DNA of 64,000 nt from contig NC_079224.1 of assembly GCF_029633865.1 (NCBI RefSeq), positions 24,921,267 to 24,985,266 on the forward strand. Reading direction: 5' to 3'. The notes under the pieces were generated by a model that had not been told where the DNA came from, ran no database searches, and saw only the letters and a program-made list of their open reading frames with translations. A program made the position numbers and the translations under genes. Shown piece by piece: positions 42,846 to 54,997 of this stretch (position 1 is its first letter; every line of letters begins with the position of its first letter). The DNA comes from Lampris incognitus. Lineage: Eukaryota > Chordata > Actinopteri > Lampriformes > Lampridae.

Positions 42846-43682
42846 ACTATCTATTCTTTTGTGCAGTCTGTTATGGTTTGTTTCATGACTCCATAGCATA
42901 AAACACAACAAGAATTAAGACATCTCCTTTGTTGTGAGGTTAACCATGCTTTGAGCCCTTGACAACAAAGTAGTAAAAAGCGAAACACAAAACCAAACAT
43001 TGCTGTCTCTCTACTACTATCCTCTAAGCAAATTAAAAAATATATCAAATTTTCTGCCTGCTGAAAAACAGAATCTATTCAAAATACACTTTATAACGCT
43101 ATCAAAACACACTCACCTGGACTAAAAAGCAGTTTTTCAGATTCAAAGTTGATTTGCTGATAGACAACAATTCAACAATACCCATGTAGTTTTCAGTTCC
43201 TGTGTGGTCGAGACAGTTCATTCACATACTGACCTGAAATCTTCTATAAATAGCTATGTGTATCTTTCCAACACGGTCAGCGACTTTGTGTATAAATAGA
43301 ATATGTCAGTAATGGCACATCACTTGGCATAAGCCAGCATATGCCTCATACTTTTTGGTGGCTGATAGTACGTTTACATTGCTCTATTTCCAGTGGAGAT
43401 GAGGAAGCAGTGGTCACTGTCAGCCCTGTCAAGGCACCAGAGAATTTTGCAAGTTGTGAAAAATAGAGGATCACATGTCTCATGTCACATGCTGTTCATG
43501 AAAACGTTGGCCCATTATCAAAGGGAAACAGAGTGGGAAGCGTCATCCACATAAGCCTTTAACATTTATGTTTAGAACAGTATGCATATTTCTCATTTCT
43601 CACAATTATGATTCCTAATTAAATTAAAATAGTTAATGGCCACATAAGGTGTAATTAAAAAGAAAAGAAAGAAAGTCACTAT
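42846..43682. other. Intergenic, no feature
   Basis: AT-rich sequence without a recognised gene or repeat. Confidence 0.5.
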
Positions 43683-44008
43683 TTTGTCATTGTACGGTTA
43701 CAATGAAATTGGTTCTCTGCATTTAACCCATCCTATTGTATAGGAGTACTGGGCAGCTGCAGCGCCCAGGGACCAACTCCAGTTCTTCTCTCCATTGCCT
43801 TGCTCAGGGACACAGGCAGGAGCATTAACCCTAACATGCATGTCTTTTTGATGGTGGGAGGAAACCGGAGCACCCGGAGGAAACCCATGCAGACACAGGG
43901 AGAACATGCAAACTCCACTCAGAAAGGACCTGGGATGGCCTTGGGTTTGAACCCAGGATCTTCTCGTTGTGATGAGGCAACAGTGCTAACCACTGGACCA
44001 CCGTGTAT
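43683..44008 (-). mobile_element. tRNA-derived SINE, second subtype
   Basis: Minus-oriented counterpart of 22720-23045: head at the right (B-box region gggtttgaacccagg on the plus strand, near 43944), tail at the left (attggttctctgcatttaac). Confidence 0.85.
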
Positions 44009-44644
44009 TAAAACTTACTGCAATATAAATAATTTAGAGTACATGTATGATGAACTTCTAGACCTACTTCCCAATTCAATGCATTAGGTTCTAGGGGAGG
44101 ACTGTGGTCACCATTATAAAATGCAAAATGCAAAAATGTGAAATTTTCTTATATATAATTTGCAATTTGAAAAATCAATTTTTCTCCAGACAGTCATACA
44201 CACTATCCCTAGATAGAAGGCCAGAGCGAGTGTTCTCTAATTTATTTCCATACTACATCATACTACATCATAACGCTCATCCCCTTCACCTCCAAATCTA
44301 TATACCAGCGTTATCCATTATTTAAGCCCAGTGATTGGTATGTGGCTGTAAATCATTCATTCTAAACAACACATAGGAAAAGAACGGGCAATGGCGTCTT
44401 TTCGTTTAATCTGTTGTTTTGTGTGTTACAAGGATTCTGGGGTAAAGATTTTGGCAACATTTTGTCCGTGGTTAGTTAATGAAAAACACTTTTAAAAACA
44501 CAGCACATCAGAGGGCCGGTACTAAGGTTAGAGGGGAAGACGACTAGGCAGTGTAGCTCTGTGTCTACACAGGGGGATTCATTAACATATTAAAATAGCC
44601 AAAGGATCAATTCTTGGCTGAAACGGAGAGGGGTTGTGAGTCTT

Positions 44645-44700
<56 letters not shown>

Positions 44701-46860
44701 CGCGCACACACACACACACACACACGCACGCACGCACGTGAGTTTGTGTATTTTTGGTGGCCATGATGGTGATGGTCACAGCAGGGTGGGTTGAAGGTCA
44801 GCGCCTCCTGTACTATCCAGTTTCACCCAGGAGTCAAAAGAAATGCGATTGCCCTCCCTTCCCACACGGATCAAAATGGAGACCTGACACAAGCAGCAAA
44901 TTTCATAGCACAGCATATGCACATACACTGCAGCTCAACTTAGTTTTCACAAACAACTACAGTACTGTCTATACACTCCAAATAAGCCTCATGTTAAAAC
45001 TAAAGCATGGTTATTCATACAACGCAACACAGTTTTCTTTCATCTTTTTATGTTTTCACTTGTTTTATTTGCCTGTTTCAAATGCATTCAGCACTAAAAC
45101 TCTTCTTGCTTATGTACTTTGTTTTAACAAGAAAATATTAGATCTATACTTGCTAGGAGCATTTTATTTAGTATTCAGCAGATAGTATACCTAATGAAGG
45201 TGTAAAAACATTGTTACGACCCATAATGGGATATATTTTACTCTGAAAGTATCATCCATTGCTTCACCACTCCTAGAATTTCATATATACTACTGTAAAT
45301 GGTAGGCTACATGACTGGGCAGGGGTTCTGCTGAAGCAGGTCCCTCAGGAGGTGGTAACTTATGGCAGCTGAGAACATGAGTGACTGCAGGGCAAGCTGC
45401 GCTAACTTTGTCTGAAGGCTGCATCAATTCATCATAACCCTCTATAACTCAACACCATACTGGCACATCAATACACCAATTTTAACTTAAGATAGCCAGG
45501 CAACTAAATAAATGTTTTTCAGTGTTGATCTATTCATACTAAGTAGGAAGTGGAAATGGGTTTTGAAAACGGATGAGTTATCCCGGAGGTGGTCTGCTCT
45601 GAATTTCCTCAATTACAAGTCATGTGGGCTGTTTTAATTTGTAGTCTGCATTGCAGGAATAACCAAGCATCAAGTCAAATACAAATTTGGTACACAATGT
45701 GCTGCTCTACATTTAGGATACACCACCCAGGCCTACACAGTATAACAACAGCACAAGCCGAACGGATTGCTGCAAACTAAATACTCAGCAGGAAGAGAAA
45801 AAAAGTGAAAATTATACCTTGCATTTTTTTGAGGAGCATTTTTTATTTTTTTTAATTTGCATTCCGCAAGAATTGTTTTCAGCATTTTTTTTCATGAAAA
45901 ACTATTGCGTTGACATGAATACATCTAACATGATAATCGGTCAAACCAGTTAATATACTATACTGTAATTATTATCATACATTAAACACCATGGTTTATA
46001 TTTGACATATCAAATATATCATCATTTGATAATAATTAACAGAGAACTGAATAGCTGACCAAGTAGGCATTTATGCACCTTAGCAAAAACAATACGTATT
46101 CCTTGTCACACTATGGAAATCAAGACCAATGTACTGGCTGATTTAAAAATCATACATAATTTTGTTCTGTTATTAGGACAAACATGCAAAAACATGCATC
46201 GTTAACTATAACCTATGATTAAACAACATAATTAGGCTATCATTAGCTAATTATGCAATTTCATATATATGCATGTATAAAAATTGGTTCCTTACCTGCA
46301 CGACTGATGATTATTAAGGATGTTTGGAGATATTCACCAAATCTATGACTAGGCCGATGAGAGTGTACCGACAAAAACCTTGCATCTGCTGCAACAATTC
46401 ATCTACGCTATAAGAGGATGCTGCAAAATAGTAAGCTAATAAATAGCTACATTAGTCTTGTATCACACAAAGCACTGGGACTTGAAATTGTGGTAAAACG
46501 TGCATCCATAAGCATGCAATATGCATTTCACTAAGATATTCATAATGACAACAAAACAGCAAGGAATTTTCTTCATTAACATCATCTGCCGTTGCGCACC
46601 CTAGTCGGTTTCTACCCAACCGTTTTGCCCTTGTATCTGCATCCTCATCGTCCTCCTGTCATGTCATCCCCTTCTTGAATGGCAGTAAGGATAGCGAATA
46701 GAGACAGAGTAACCCTTGCGCAGAGGCCAATGGGAGTACCCTCTTATCCTTGTTGCTAAGGCTGAGAGCTGAACGCATCTCTAATAGCGTGCGCGTGCGC
46801 GTACGTATGTATGTGCGTGTGTTTAAATTGACGTAGAGCAAGGGCCAAGTCCCCCAGCGG
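44009..46860. other. Intergenic, mostly unique
   Basis: No gene was found. It contains an unusual (GT)n-GC-(CA)n tract at 44650-44736. T-rich and AT-rich DNA fills the rest. Near 46790-46820 there is a GC/GT-rich word cluster (gcgtgcgcgtgcgcgtacg). Confidence 0.5.
44650..44736. repeat. (GT)n-GGCGCGC-(AC)n palindromic microsatellite
   Basis: About 24 GT units are followed by a short GC core and about 11 CA units plus CACG units, giving a quasi-palindrome of alternating purine and pyrimidine. Confidence 0.95.
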
Positions 46861-47000
46861 AAGCTCGTGCATTGTATAAAATAGGACTATGTCAGGTCTA
46901 TGAATGCAATTCAGCTGCAGTAGCTTGTTACAATCATTCATCCATATCCCAAATGTATCACTATGAATTGTATGTGAACGAATTTGTTATTGTTTCCGCT

Positions 47001-48856
47001 ATGAGGACAAAATGGATTTTAAATTGGTGTCTGCACTGTTTGGGATCACTGTGAGCGACAACCGCCTCTGCTTCACTTTAGTAAGAAGCACTACGATTGG
47101 CCGAATATTTCCAGCCAATCATCTTTCTGGATGGGCCGAGGGTGTTTTTTCATCCTGTGACATTCATGCCGTGTTTGTCTGTGACAACTTTCAGTCTCAT
47201 CCAAAATGAATATTTTACGTTTTTCTTTCTCACGATTAAGGGGAGGAACACCTTTGACCAGGTAGTGTATAACTTGTATATGCATGCTAGAAATACATCA
47301 AGGCCAATAATGAATGTTTACGATTGTTAACGTTAGCAGTTTACCTTCCAGTTGTGCTAGCACGAGTGATCTTGCAACTTGATGGAAATAAATAGCAGAT
47401 CATCATTTGCCTAATGTCAGGCAGCTGAACTTCCAACCTGTCCGTACACAGACAAACGTGTCCGTGGCAACAAAAAAAAAAATCAGAATCCCCCCCATGA
47501 CATGACCATATAAATTGTGGATATTTAGACAAGAAAATTATTGCAATCTAATATTTTTTGAGACTAATAAATTAAGGTGGCCACAGTACAACAGCAACCT
47601 AGGTTACATCACGTTAAGAGTCGGGATTGCATGCTCTAAGTTAATATGTAAAACTCGTGCAATTGCGTGCATTCCCCCACTGCGAGTCAGGTCGCTATCT
47701 ATCTAGCTAGCTAGCTAGCTAGCCTAACGTCACAGCCCCCCAAAATGACCAAACGCGCTTTTGATCCTTCGTGGGAGAAAGGTTATTTTGTTTTGTTTTG
47801 TTTTTCCAGAGATGATGGGTTGTTTAGCTGTTAATCAGAATCAGAATACATTTTTCATGTGTGCTTATTATAATTGCAATGTTTGAAATATAACTTAAAG
47901 GTCAGCGGGATAATGGATGGATGGATGTTATGATTGCATTAAAAAGTAAATGTATTTGTATCAGTGGTGTTGGTTGCTGAAACATAGACAGTTAAGATTA
48001 CATGCATGGAAAAATTTGTTTATAGCCACAGGAAGGTAAATCAGTTCATCTGAACACAACATTTATTAAGAGAAACGTTTCATCACTCATCTAAGTGTCC
48101 ACTTCAGTCTCAACCGACTGCAGGTATCCCCACCTGTAATAAACAATACAGTGGCATAACGACTGAAAACAATGATTGATTTCGTATGCCGTTTGCCGTA
48201 ACCATTAATTAGAGTTACAATGGCAATGTGTACTATTCACAGAGGATTTGGGAATGGCTGCAATCACAGCATTCATACCCACAGGACACATACACAGGAC
48301 ACATACCCACATCCGACTTCCCACCCACAGACACGGCCAATTGTGTCTGTAGGGACACATAACCAAGCCGGAGGTAACACCGGGATTTGAACAGCCGAAC
48401 CCCGTGTTGGTAGGTCAACGGAATAGATCGCCATGCCACCCGGACACCCCATCACAGCATTTTAAGATGGTGACATGTGCTCTTAGACCCCCCCCCCCCC
48501 GTTCAGGAATGGTCGTTCCCTCTTCACATAGATGGCCTCTTTGGGAGGCCTAAGAGTACATCTATCACTATCTTATAATGCTGTGACAGCAACCATTCCC
48601 AAATCCTCCCTGAATAGTACACATGGCCATTGAGACGCTAGTTAATGGTCACGCCCATATATGAGTGTTGGTTTTGTCATTATGCAACTGTAATGTTTAT
48701 AAGGGTGGGGATACCTGCAGTCATCCATCCATCCATCCATTATCTGAACCGCTTATCCTGCTCTCAGGGTCGTGGGGATGCTGGAGCCTATTCCAGCAGT
48801 CATTGGGCGGCAGGCAGGGAGACACTCTGGACAGGCCGCCAGGCCATCACAGGGCC

Positions 48857-48945
<89 letters not shown>

Positions 48946-49406
48946 GCAGTCAGTTAAGACTAAATTCTCTCAATAAACGTTGTGTCCAGATGAACTGATT
49001 CACCCTTATGTGATTTTTTTTCCTGGATTATTAAGCATTCATAAAGACATTTGTTTATAGCCTTTCCAATTTCTGTTCTCCTAACAGCATTGCTAAGCCG
49101 AACCTTCCTGTAAGTGGTACCTCCCAACTAAGATTGCTCAGCAACTGGGTCTTATCCAGAATCACTCCAGGACCACAAATTTCCAAATGTGGACTGGTTG
49201 TGTCGCAAGCTGAGGGTTCAAGAGTTTTCCAGCAACTTCCTTGGCAGTACCAACCAGTGCGAACAAAGAAAAGAGGAATGGAGTATCAGCCCAAGAACCT
49301 CAAACGCAAGAGGACCCACGGCTGGATTAAAAGGATCCGCACAAAGAGTGGCATCGAGGTCATTCTACGTCGAATGCTAAAGGGACGAAACTCACTCACA
49401 CATTGA
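47001..49406 (+). CDS. mrpl34: mrpl34, mitochondrial ribosomal protein bL34m
   Basis: bL34m is a small, basic component of the mitochondrial large ribosomal subunit. The last exon, 49088-49406 (acceptor ctaacag, stop TGA 49404-49406), encodes the complete conserved core: [14 protein letters not shown], then [10 protein letters not shown]. The core is diagnostic. Upstream residues are a variable presequence. The first coding exon is uncertain: 47001-47050 (ATG, 16 codons plus two bases, donor GTGAGC) joins in phase and would give 122 residues with a basic N-terminus, but the choice rests only on phase and position. A TATAAA at 46876 would suit it. The intron is filled with Penelope and SINE copies. 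Confidence 0.88.
48036..48540 (-). mobile_element. Penelope-like terminal fragment, minus
   Basis: Matches the 3' part of the copy at 25737-26045 (aaacgtttcatcactcatct, then agaggatttgggaatgg, then a C-run). It is interrupted by a SINE at 48274-48450 and meets a plus-oriented fragment at about 48541. Confidence 0.8.
48274..48450 (-). mobile_element. Short SINE copy with 11-bp duplication
   Basis: The duplication atcacagcatt lies at 48263-48273 and 48451-48461. The element is the head and central part of the SINE family at 63540-63915, with its tail missing. Confidence 0.88.
48541..49000 (+). mobile_element. Penelope-like terminal fragment, plus
   Basis: The same terminal sequence as 1530-1790, in plus orientation (tcttataatgctgtga..., gtttataagggtggggatacctgcag, ctctcaataaacgttgtgtcc). 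A SINE lies inside at 48723-48941. Confidence 0.8.
48723..48941 (-). mobile_element. 5'-truncated SINE with 10-bp duplication and (CA)n
   Basis: The duplication acctgcagtc lies at 48713-48722 and 48942-48951. The tail (catccatccatcc) is at the left and a (CA)n tract of about 42 units (48859-48943) occupies the right end, in place of the tRNA head. Confidence 0.9.
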
Positions 49407-50716
49407 AGGTGGCAAAAGAACACTTTTTTGCTAAACCTCTAAAACTTTCTGGAAAATAAATAATGGTTGTCTAACAGTGGAGGCATTTAACAAGCTGCTT
49501 TGAACACTTGTACTGAGTTGATTGGTGATACTGGGTATGGATTTGGATTTGGTATCATTGGTGTATTGATGATGAGTATGAGAATGGAATTGACCTTATT
49601 AAAGGAAATTGTTTTCCTTGGTTCAAAATGGACACTGGTAGATTCAGTCAGTCATTTGTAATGGTAACTGATTTCAAACAAGAATGAAAATGATTCAGAA
49701 CTACAATGCTGAAGTAAAATTTTGTCCATAGTCATTACATGATGATGATGATACATTTATTGTGTGATACAATTGGCGATACACCCTTCATGAATTTATC
49801 TTGCAAAATTGTCAATTGTGTTTTTGTATTGTGTGAAAACGCCCTTAAACAATTTAAACATTCTTCTCTTTATCATTGATTGCTCCATCAATATGTTCAT
49901 AAAAAAATCTATTACCGAAGAAATTTGAGGACAAAGGCTCTATTTGTTTATTTTTTTGTGTCAGCAGGGCTAATATTGACTTTGAATTCAGGGGGAGTGA
50001 GACGTGGGAGTTCAGACTTTGAAGACTTGTAATTTCTAATATAATTTTTGCATTTACACCTAAACATTTTTGTCTTTATCTGCAAGAAAATGTACCAATG
50101 TCCCATAAATTACCCAAATAGTATGATTTAGCCTATACATTCAAAATGGGTGCAATTTTACTGTAGCAAAGAACATATTTTTGTTATATCCCATGAAAAC
50201 ATCCCAACAGAACATTAGCCTCTATGTACAAAATGACTACACTGCAGCAGTCCCAACATTTAGCATGTAGGAAATGTAACAAACCTATAATTTAAAACCT
50301 GATTTATTTCATCCACAATTTTAGTTTACAAATCGGAACTGTACAAACAATATCAGAATTTGTGTGCATTGGTAAAATACTGACAGTATGGCAGAGTGGC
50401 ATAACATGTACTGAGCTGATGCTAAAATAGCTCAACACGTAATACGTCTATTTCCCATGCTTTAGAAATGGTTTGGTAGCTATTAGCACAACTGTGTGCT
50501 TCCCCGTGAACCAGAGTGGTGATGGAAACACATTCGTGTGATTGCCCACTGATTGGCTAGATTTTTTTATACACATTTCGTTCTGTCATTGAAACAGGAG
50601 GGGGGCATCTAATTCATGATTTCATCAAGGTTAATGCAGTTTATGTCACTGAAGAAGTTAAAATGAGCAATCATCCCTGAAACTTCTCACTATGAGGGAT
50701 GTCAACCAGTCCTGGT
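49407..50716. other. mrpl34 3' flank, no other feature
   Basis: AT-rich. An AATAAA at 49456-49461, shortly after the stop codon, is a plausible mrpl34 polyadenylation signal (ggaaaataaataatgg). Nothing else recognised. Confidence 0.55.
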
Positions 50717-50718
50717 GA

Positions 50719-51230
50719 TTAATAGAAAGCTTTTAGAAAAACGAATTGTACTCTTCCCTTGTGTTTGAAGTTTCCCTTAAAAAGCTTGAAGTTTGCTGTC
50801 ATCGCCACAGCATGGCCACCTATCCTACCAGTGAAGGGTTGTTTTTTGGGGGCTAAATTGAGAAATTTGAATCTTACTTCCTTAACTGGTGGTCTGTAAG
50901 CTAGAGAAAGTGTAGTACGTAGGAAGGTGGTGAGAGCAAGTATAACACATACTTTTGCTTCACCTTGATGCGATAGTTGGCCAGGATTATGTATCTCTGG
51001 GAAGTGGACAAGTACCATACGCTCTCCTTCACCGACTGGATGACATTCCAGATGTCCTTATCCAGAGAGTAGAATCTCCTTGTGGGAGGTGGTTGACCAT
51101 CAACCCCTGAATAATTCATCCCTAACAAAGACAGCAAGGTGACTCCTGGACTCACCTCGCTGACTTCCCTTGCACCAGCTAAAGCCTCTGTACGTGCTGC
51201 TGTACCTTTGGGTTTATCAGCTCTCTGCAT
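50719..51230 (-). CDS. Unrecognised two-exon candidate gene
   Basis: On the minus strand an exon 50953-51238 starts after an AG acceptor (ccttttag). It has an in-frame TGA directly before an ATG at 51230, and stays open for 92 codons plus two bases to a GTATGT donor. A second exon, 50719-50893, follows a T/C-rich tract ending in AG, joins in phase, and ends at a TAA. The 150-residue product is basic, with a hydrophilic first 30 residues, an aromatic middle (Trp-Asn-Val-Ile, Val-Trp-Tyr-Leu-Ser, Tyr-Ile-Ile-Leu-Ala-Asn-Tyr-Arg) and a Lys/Phe-rich tail. There is no signal peptide or membrane segment. I do not recognise the family. About 430 bp upstream a YY1-type motif suggests a promoter. It could still be a chance frame. 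Confidence 0.4.
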
Positions 51231-51654
51231 TCAGCTGCCTAAAAGGTAAAGAATCAGTCTGATTTATTGGCTGAGTATATGCTGGCCCTGTGGGTGCGCT
51301 ACAGCTGGTCCAGTTGCAGGTCCATCAAAACCATGAATTTAATTATTCAGAGGTATCTTTGGTTAGGAAAAGAAATGTAAAAGACTATCAGAGATTAATG
51401 CCAATGTAATTACCAGTGACATCTCCAAAAAAAGGGATGATTTTGGTGTTCCTAAATATGAGGGAAGTATACAGGGAAATGTTTTGACTTCCAAGGAATC
51501 TTCTAATGCTTGCTTTAATTTAATCAATGATGCAGTGATTTAAATAGGTACGTGTCCTGCGCCTCTGATGCATTAAAATCCGAAAGGACGCAGTAAACCC
51601 ACTAACAACAAATCCGTTTTGAAATCATAGAAATAAACGAAAGAAATCATCGGT

Positions 51655-51760
51655 CGCCATCTTGCGCAGACGAGATCCCTTTTTCAGTCATCGCGACATG
51701 CTACTTTAGCTGCAACAAGCTCCTCAGATTTCATTTCAACAACCAAGGCTAACAAACTTG
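51655..51760 (-). promoter_or_regulatory. YY1-type promoter motif
   Basis: cgccatcttgcgcag on the plus strand (51656-51670), that is AAGATGGCG on the minus strand, is the YY1 site often found at the 5' end of ubiquitously expressed genes. It lies upstream of the candidate gene at 50719-51230 in the correct orientation. The link is inferred. Confidence 0.4.
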
Positions 51761-52260
51761 GTATTGGTAAATAAAATCACGTGGCCACTCACATCACGTC
51801 ATAAACTCACGTGGCCACTGTCACCACGTCAATGATGACCGATGATATGAATAAGGCTTTATGCATTGCATTATAATTTATATCGGTGCTACTATGGTTC
51901 TACAGACCACATTTTTTGCTTATATTTGAAAAATGTTTTGTTCACATATGCCACACTGAACTCTCTAATTGATTTTGGTGCTATTATATAGCTACATACA
52001 TTGTTTTGTTTATTTTAATTTTGTAGTATGTCACGATGATGTGATACTGTTTGTAAACAGCGTTTTCAGATTTGGGATTTTATTTGTTTAGACTTCAGAT
52101 ACATTTTCAACACTTACATCAATATAACCATACTTATAAATATATATAACATCAAACACGAGTTCAACACTACAATTTGTCGATTTATCTTTTTTTTTTA
52201 ATTGGTGACCCACTCAATTTCCCTGGGACCTACTGAAATGACCACCTGTGGGTCCCGGGG
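51761..52260. other. Intergenic, no feature
   Basis: AT-rich. A short tandem-like phrase (ctcacgtggccactcacatcacgtc) recurs with changes at 51779-51830. No gene or known repeat. Confidence 0.5.
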
Positions 52261-52261
52261 A

Positions 52262-52375
52262 CTCCATGCATCCATGCATCCATCCATTATCCAAACCTTC
52301 CGTTACCCTACACTGGAGCCTATTCCAGCAGTCATTGGGCGACAGGCGGGAGACACCATGTACAGGTGTTAGATG
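52262..52375 (-). mobile_element. SINE tail fragment
   Basis: catccatgcatccatccatt then tggagcctattccagcagtcattgggcgac (in two parts) match the 3' half of the SINE at 54717-55113. Confidence 0.75.
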
Positions 52376-53027
52376 GGACTGTTGGTCTAAGCCCCTCCCC
52401 GAGCGTTGTGTGGAATGGGACAATGTCGTACAACCATCCCCAAAATGCAAGACGCATCATCAATGATGTAAATTAGGTTTTCAGTGTAGTGAGTCCCAAT
52501 CACATGGCTCCGTGATGGTCTGGCGGCCTGTTGTTTGTGTAACTAATCACAACGGAGACCGCAGCGTATGTACAACGCATGACTGCTTTATTGTAGTCGC
52601 ATGAATATATCGTAAAACCCAAATCCCTATTTAATGCTGGGAAGATTTTAGGTTGTGTTAAATTTGATTCGTGCGTTTATATAACTGGAATTTGGTTAAA
52701 TCTACGGAAAAAAGATTTGTCCACGTCACCTCCCGAGCTCCGTATAAATCAGAGTATGTTGTGTGGTAACTCCCATGGTTACATGGGTTGTAAAATATGC
52801 AACTATTACACTTGACTTGATCTTAACTATTCATTGGGTTTGCGCTCTCTCTCTCTCGCTCTCTCTGAAAAAAATTGCAGATCCCAGTTGCAACTGATGT
52901 GATTTATCTAGTTTCGTAAATGTCACTTTTCTGTTACCTACCGAAATCACGTTGTGGAAACATATCAGTCCGTTTTCTAAAAATTTCTAAAGTATAATCG
53001 TAAATGTAGTTTAATTTTCACCATCCA

Positions 53028-53105
53028 TCTATCCATCCATTATCCAAGCCACTTATCCCATGGGGTAGCGGGGATGCTGGAGCCTGTACCAGCAATAGAT
53101 GTAAA
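53028..53105 (-). mobile_element. SINE tail fragment
   Basis: ccatctatccatccattatcc then gggatgctggagcctgtacc (about 80 bp) match the extreme 3' end of the same SINE family. Confidence 0.75.
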
Positions 53106-53119
53106 ATACGATCGTGGAA

Positions 53120-53467
53120 GTCAAAGCTGTCTTCCGGTGTCAATCAATCTTAAGCCAATGAGGCGTCTGTATCTGCGGAAGGTCACTGCCTACTGTAGAC
53201 GAAACAACAAAAATGGAGTTGTAATGTTAGCAAGATAGCTGGCTAAGCACGTTTAACAATAGTTCAGCTAGGTTAACCTATTTCAAAACATTCAGTGTTT
53301 TGGGGGACGATATTGAATCCCCATCTAGGTAACGTAAGGTAGCAAGAATATTCGTCGAACTGGTTTCTTGGCAACGACAAGGCACAGTAGACTATTTAGC
53401 ATTAGCCGCCGTCCTCCAGTCTGGTCGAGTGCACAGAGAGCTCCACACCACTGAAACTGATAAAACA
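53120..53467 (+). promoter_or_regulatory. Probable dda1 promoter and 5' UTR
   Basis: Within 350 bp upstream of the dda1 ATG are an ETS-type cttccgg (53131-53137) and a CCAAT box in gccaatg (53154-53160). No TATA box is seen. The exact start site is not visible. Confidence 0.45.
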
Positions 53468-54933
53468 ATGGAAAAGGTATGTTTGAAATATCTGTATATC
53501 GCGATAAGTTATTTGTGTTTATATGTACCGAGCAATAATTGCTATGATACATTTCCAGTTTTCGGTAAGAAAGTCAATTCGGACGCCTTCAAGCCATGGC
53601 ACTGTCTTTGTCTGTCTAGTGAAGTCATTTCATAGATGTCACCTCATACCAACACCGTCTAGAATCTAGATCAGGGTTCCCCAGATAGTTTCCCCCAAGG
53701 GCCAAATCATGTCATGCATGCCAAGCCAAGGACCAAAACGCCCCCCCCCATTGCGCCAGCAAAAGTTGTTTTATGGGCAGATGTTGCTGTTGCTGCTATT
53801 ACGGCTATTATTATTATTATTATTATTATTTGTAGTATTAGTAGTGGTGGTATTAGTAGTAATAATAATTTAGGTCTGGGATAAAGCCTGTGTTGAGGGT
53901 CACACAAGATTAAAATGCACTCTTGAAACAAAATAAGTCCAAAACCAACCATTTAATTATGGACAGAAAATAAATGGACATTCATTCACCAGTCAGTGAG
54001 AGAAGTGAGAGCGACGGGATGAGGCAATCCTTCTGATGTCAGGCCTGTATTCTGCTGTGTCAAGACTGAGGCACTGGCCAAGATGTGCATTGGAGAGTCT
54101 GTTTCTTTCTTGGTTCTTGATCGAGTTCATTGTAGAAAATGATGACTCGCATATGTACGTGGAAGGGAAAATTGTGAGTAGGAGCATTGCAATAGCGCTC
54201 ATGTTTTTCTCGTCACAGTCTCGTCACAGTATCCATCGCCTCTTTCATTTCCCCACACAGTTACTGATGTGTGAATAATGCAATGAAATGCTGAGATCGC
54301 TGGGTTAACAGCGGCAAGACTGCTTACCAAGCCCTTATCGACGGAGCCCCGTTGGTGACAACGGACACAATTTTGCTCACATCCAAACTTCTTCTCAAAG
54401 AACTATGTTAATTCATTAAAGATGATTTCCCCAGTTGTGCACCCTGGCAGAGGAAGCAAACAAAGTAGCTAATCCCGAAAGGTCTTCCCATCAAAAAATC
54501 TTGCGAACACAGATAGCTGTTCCATATCGGTTCGGTCACAGGATGAATCTATGGCTAGTGATATGGCTTCTGCTTTTTTCAAATCAGTGAGTAGATTGGA
54601 AAAACACTCCCCCACTAAAAGTTCTACACTTCTTGTTGCTGTGTTAGCTGACAGTTGCACCTGCTTTAATAGCTCCACAACCGTTTTCCTGTTTTTCTCA
54701 TCATGACTTAACACTTGGGCAGCACGGTGGCACAGTCGTTAGCACGGTCGCCTCACAGCAAGAAGGGCCTGGGTTCGAGCCCCGGGGTAGTCCAACCTTG
54801 GTGGGTCACCCTGGGTCATCCTCTGTGTGGAGTTTGCATGTTTTTCCTGTGTCTGCGTGGGTTTCCTCCGGGGGCTCCAGTTTCCTCCCACAGTCCAAAG
54901 ACATGTAGGTCAGGTGAATTGGCCATACTAAAT

Positions 54934-54997
<64 letters not shown>

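Noticed and set aside
47741-47800. Alternative mrpl34 first exon from an ATG at 47744
   Set aside because: No donor in the right phase follows closely and the sequence lies next to a ctag microsatellite; the ATG at 47001 fits better.
48753-48957. His-Thr repeat or Cys-Val repeat proteins
   Set aside because: They are readings of a (CA)n microsatellite inside a SINE; the same applies near 44582-44779 and 54806-55051.
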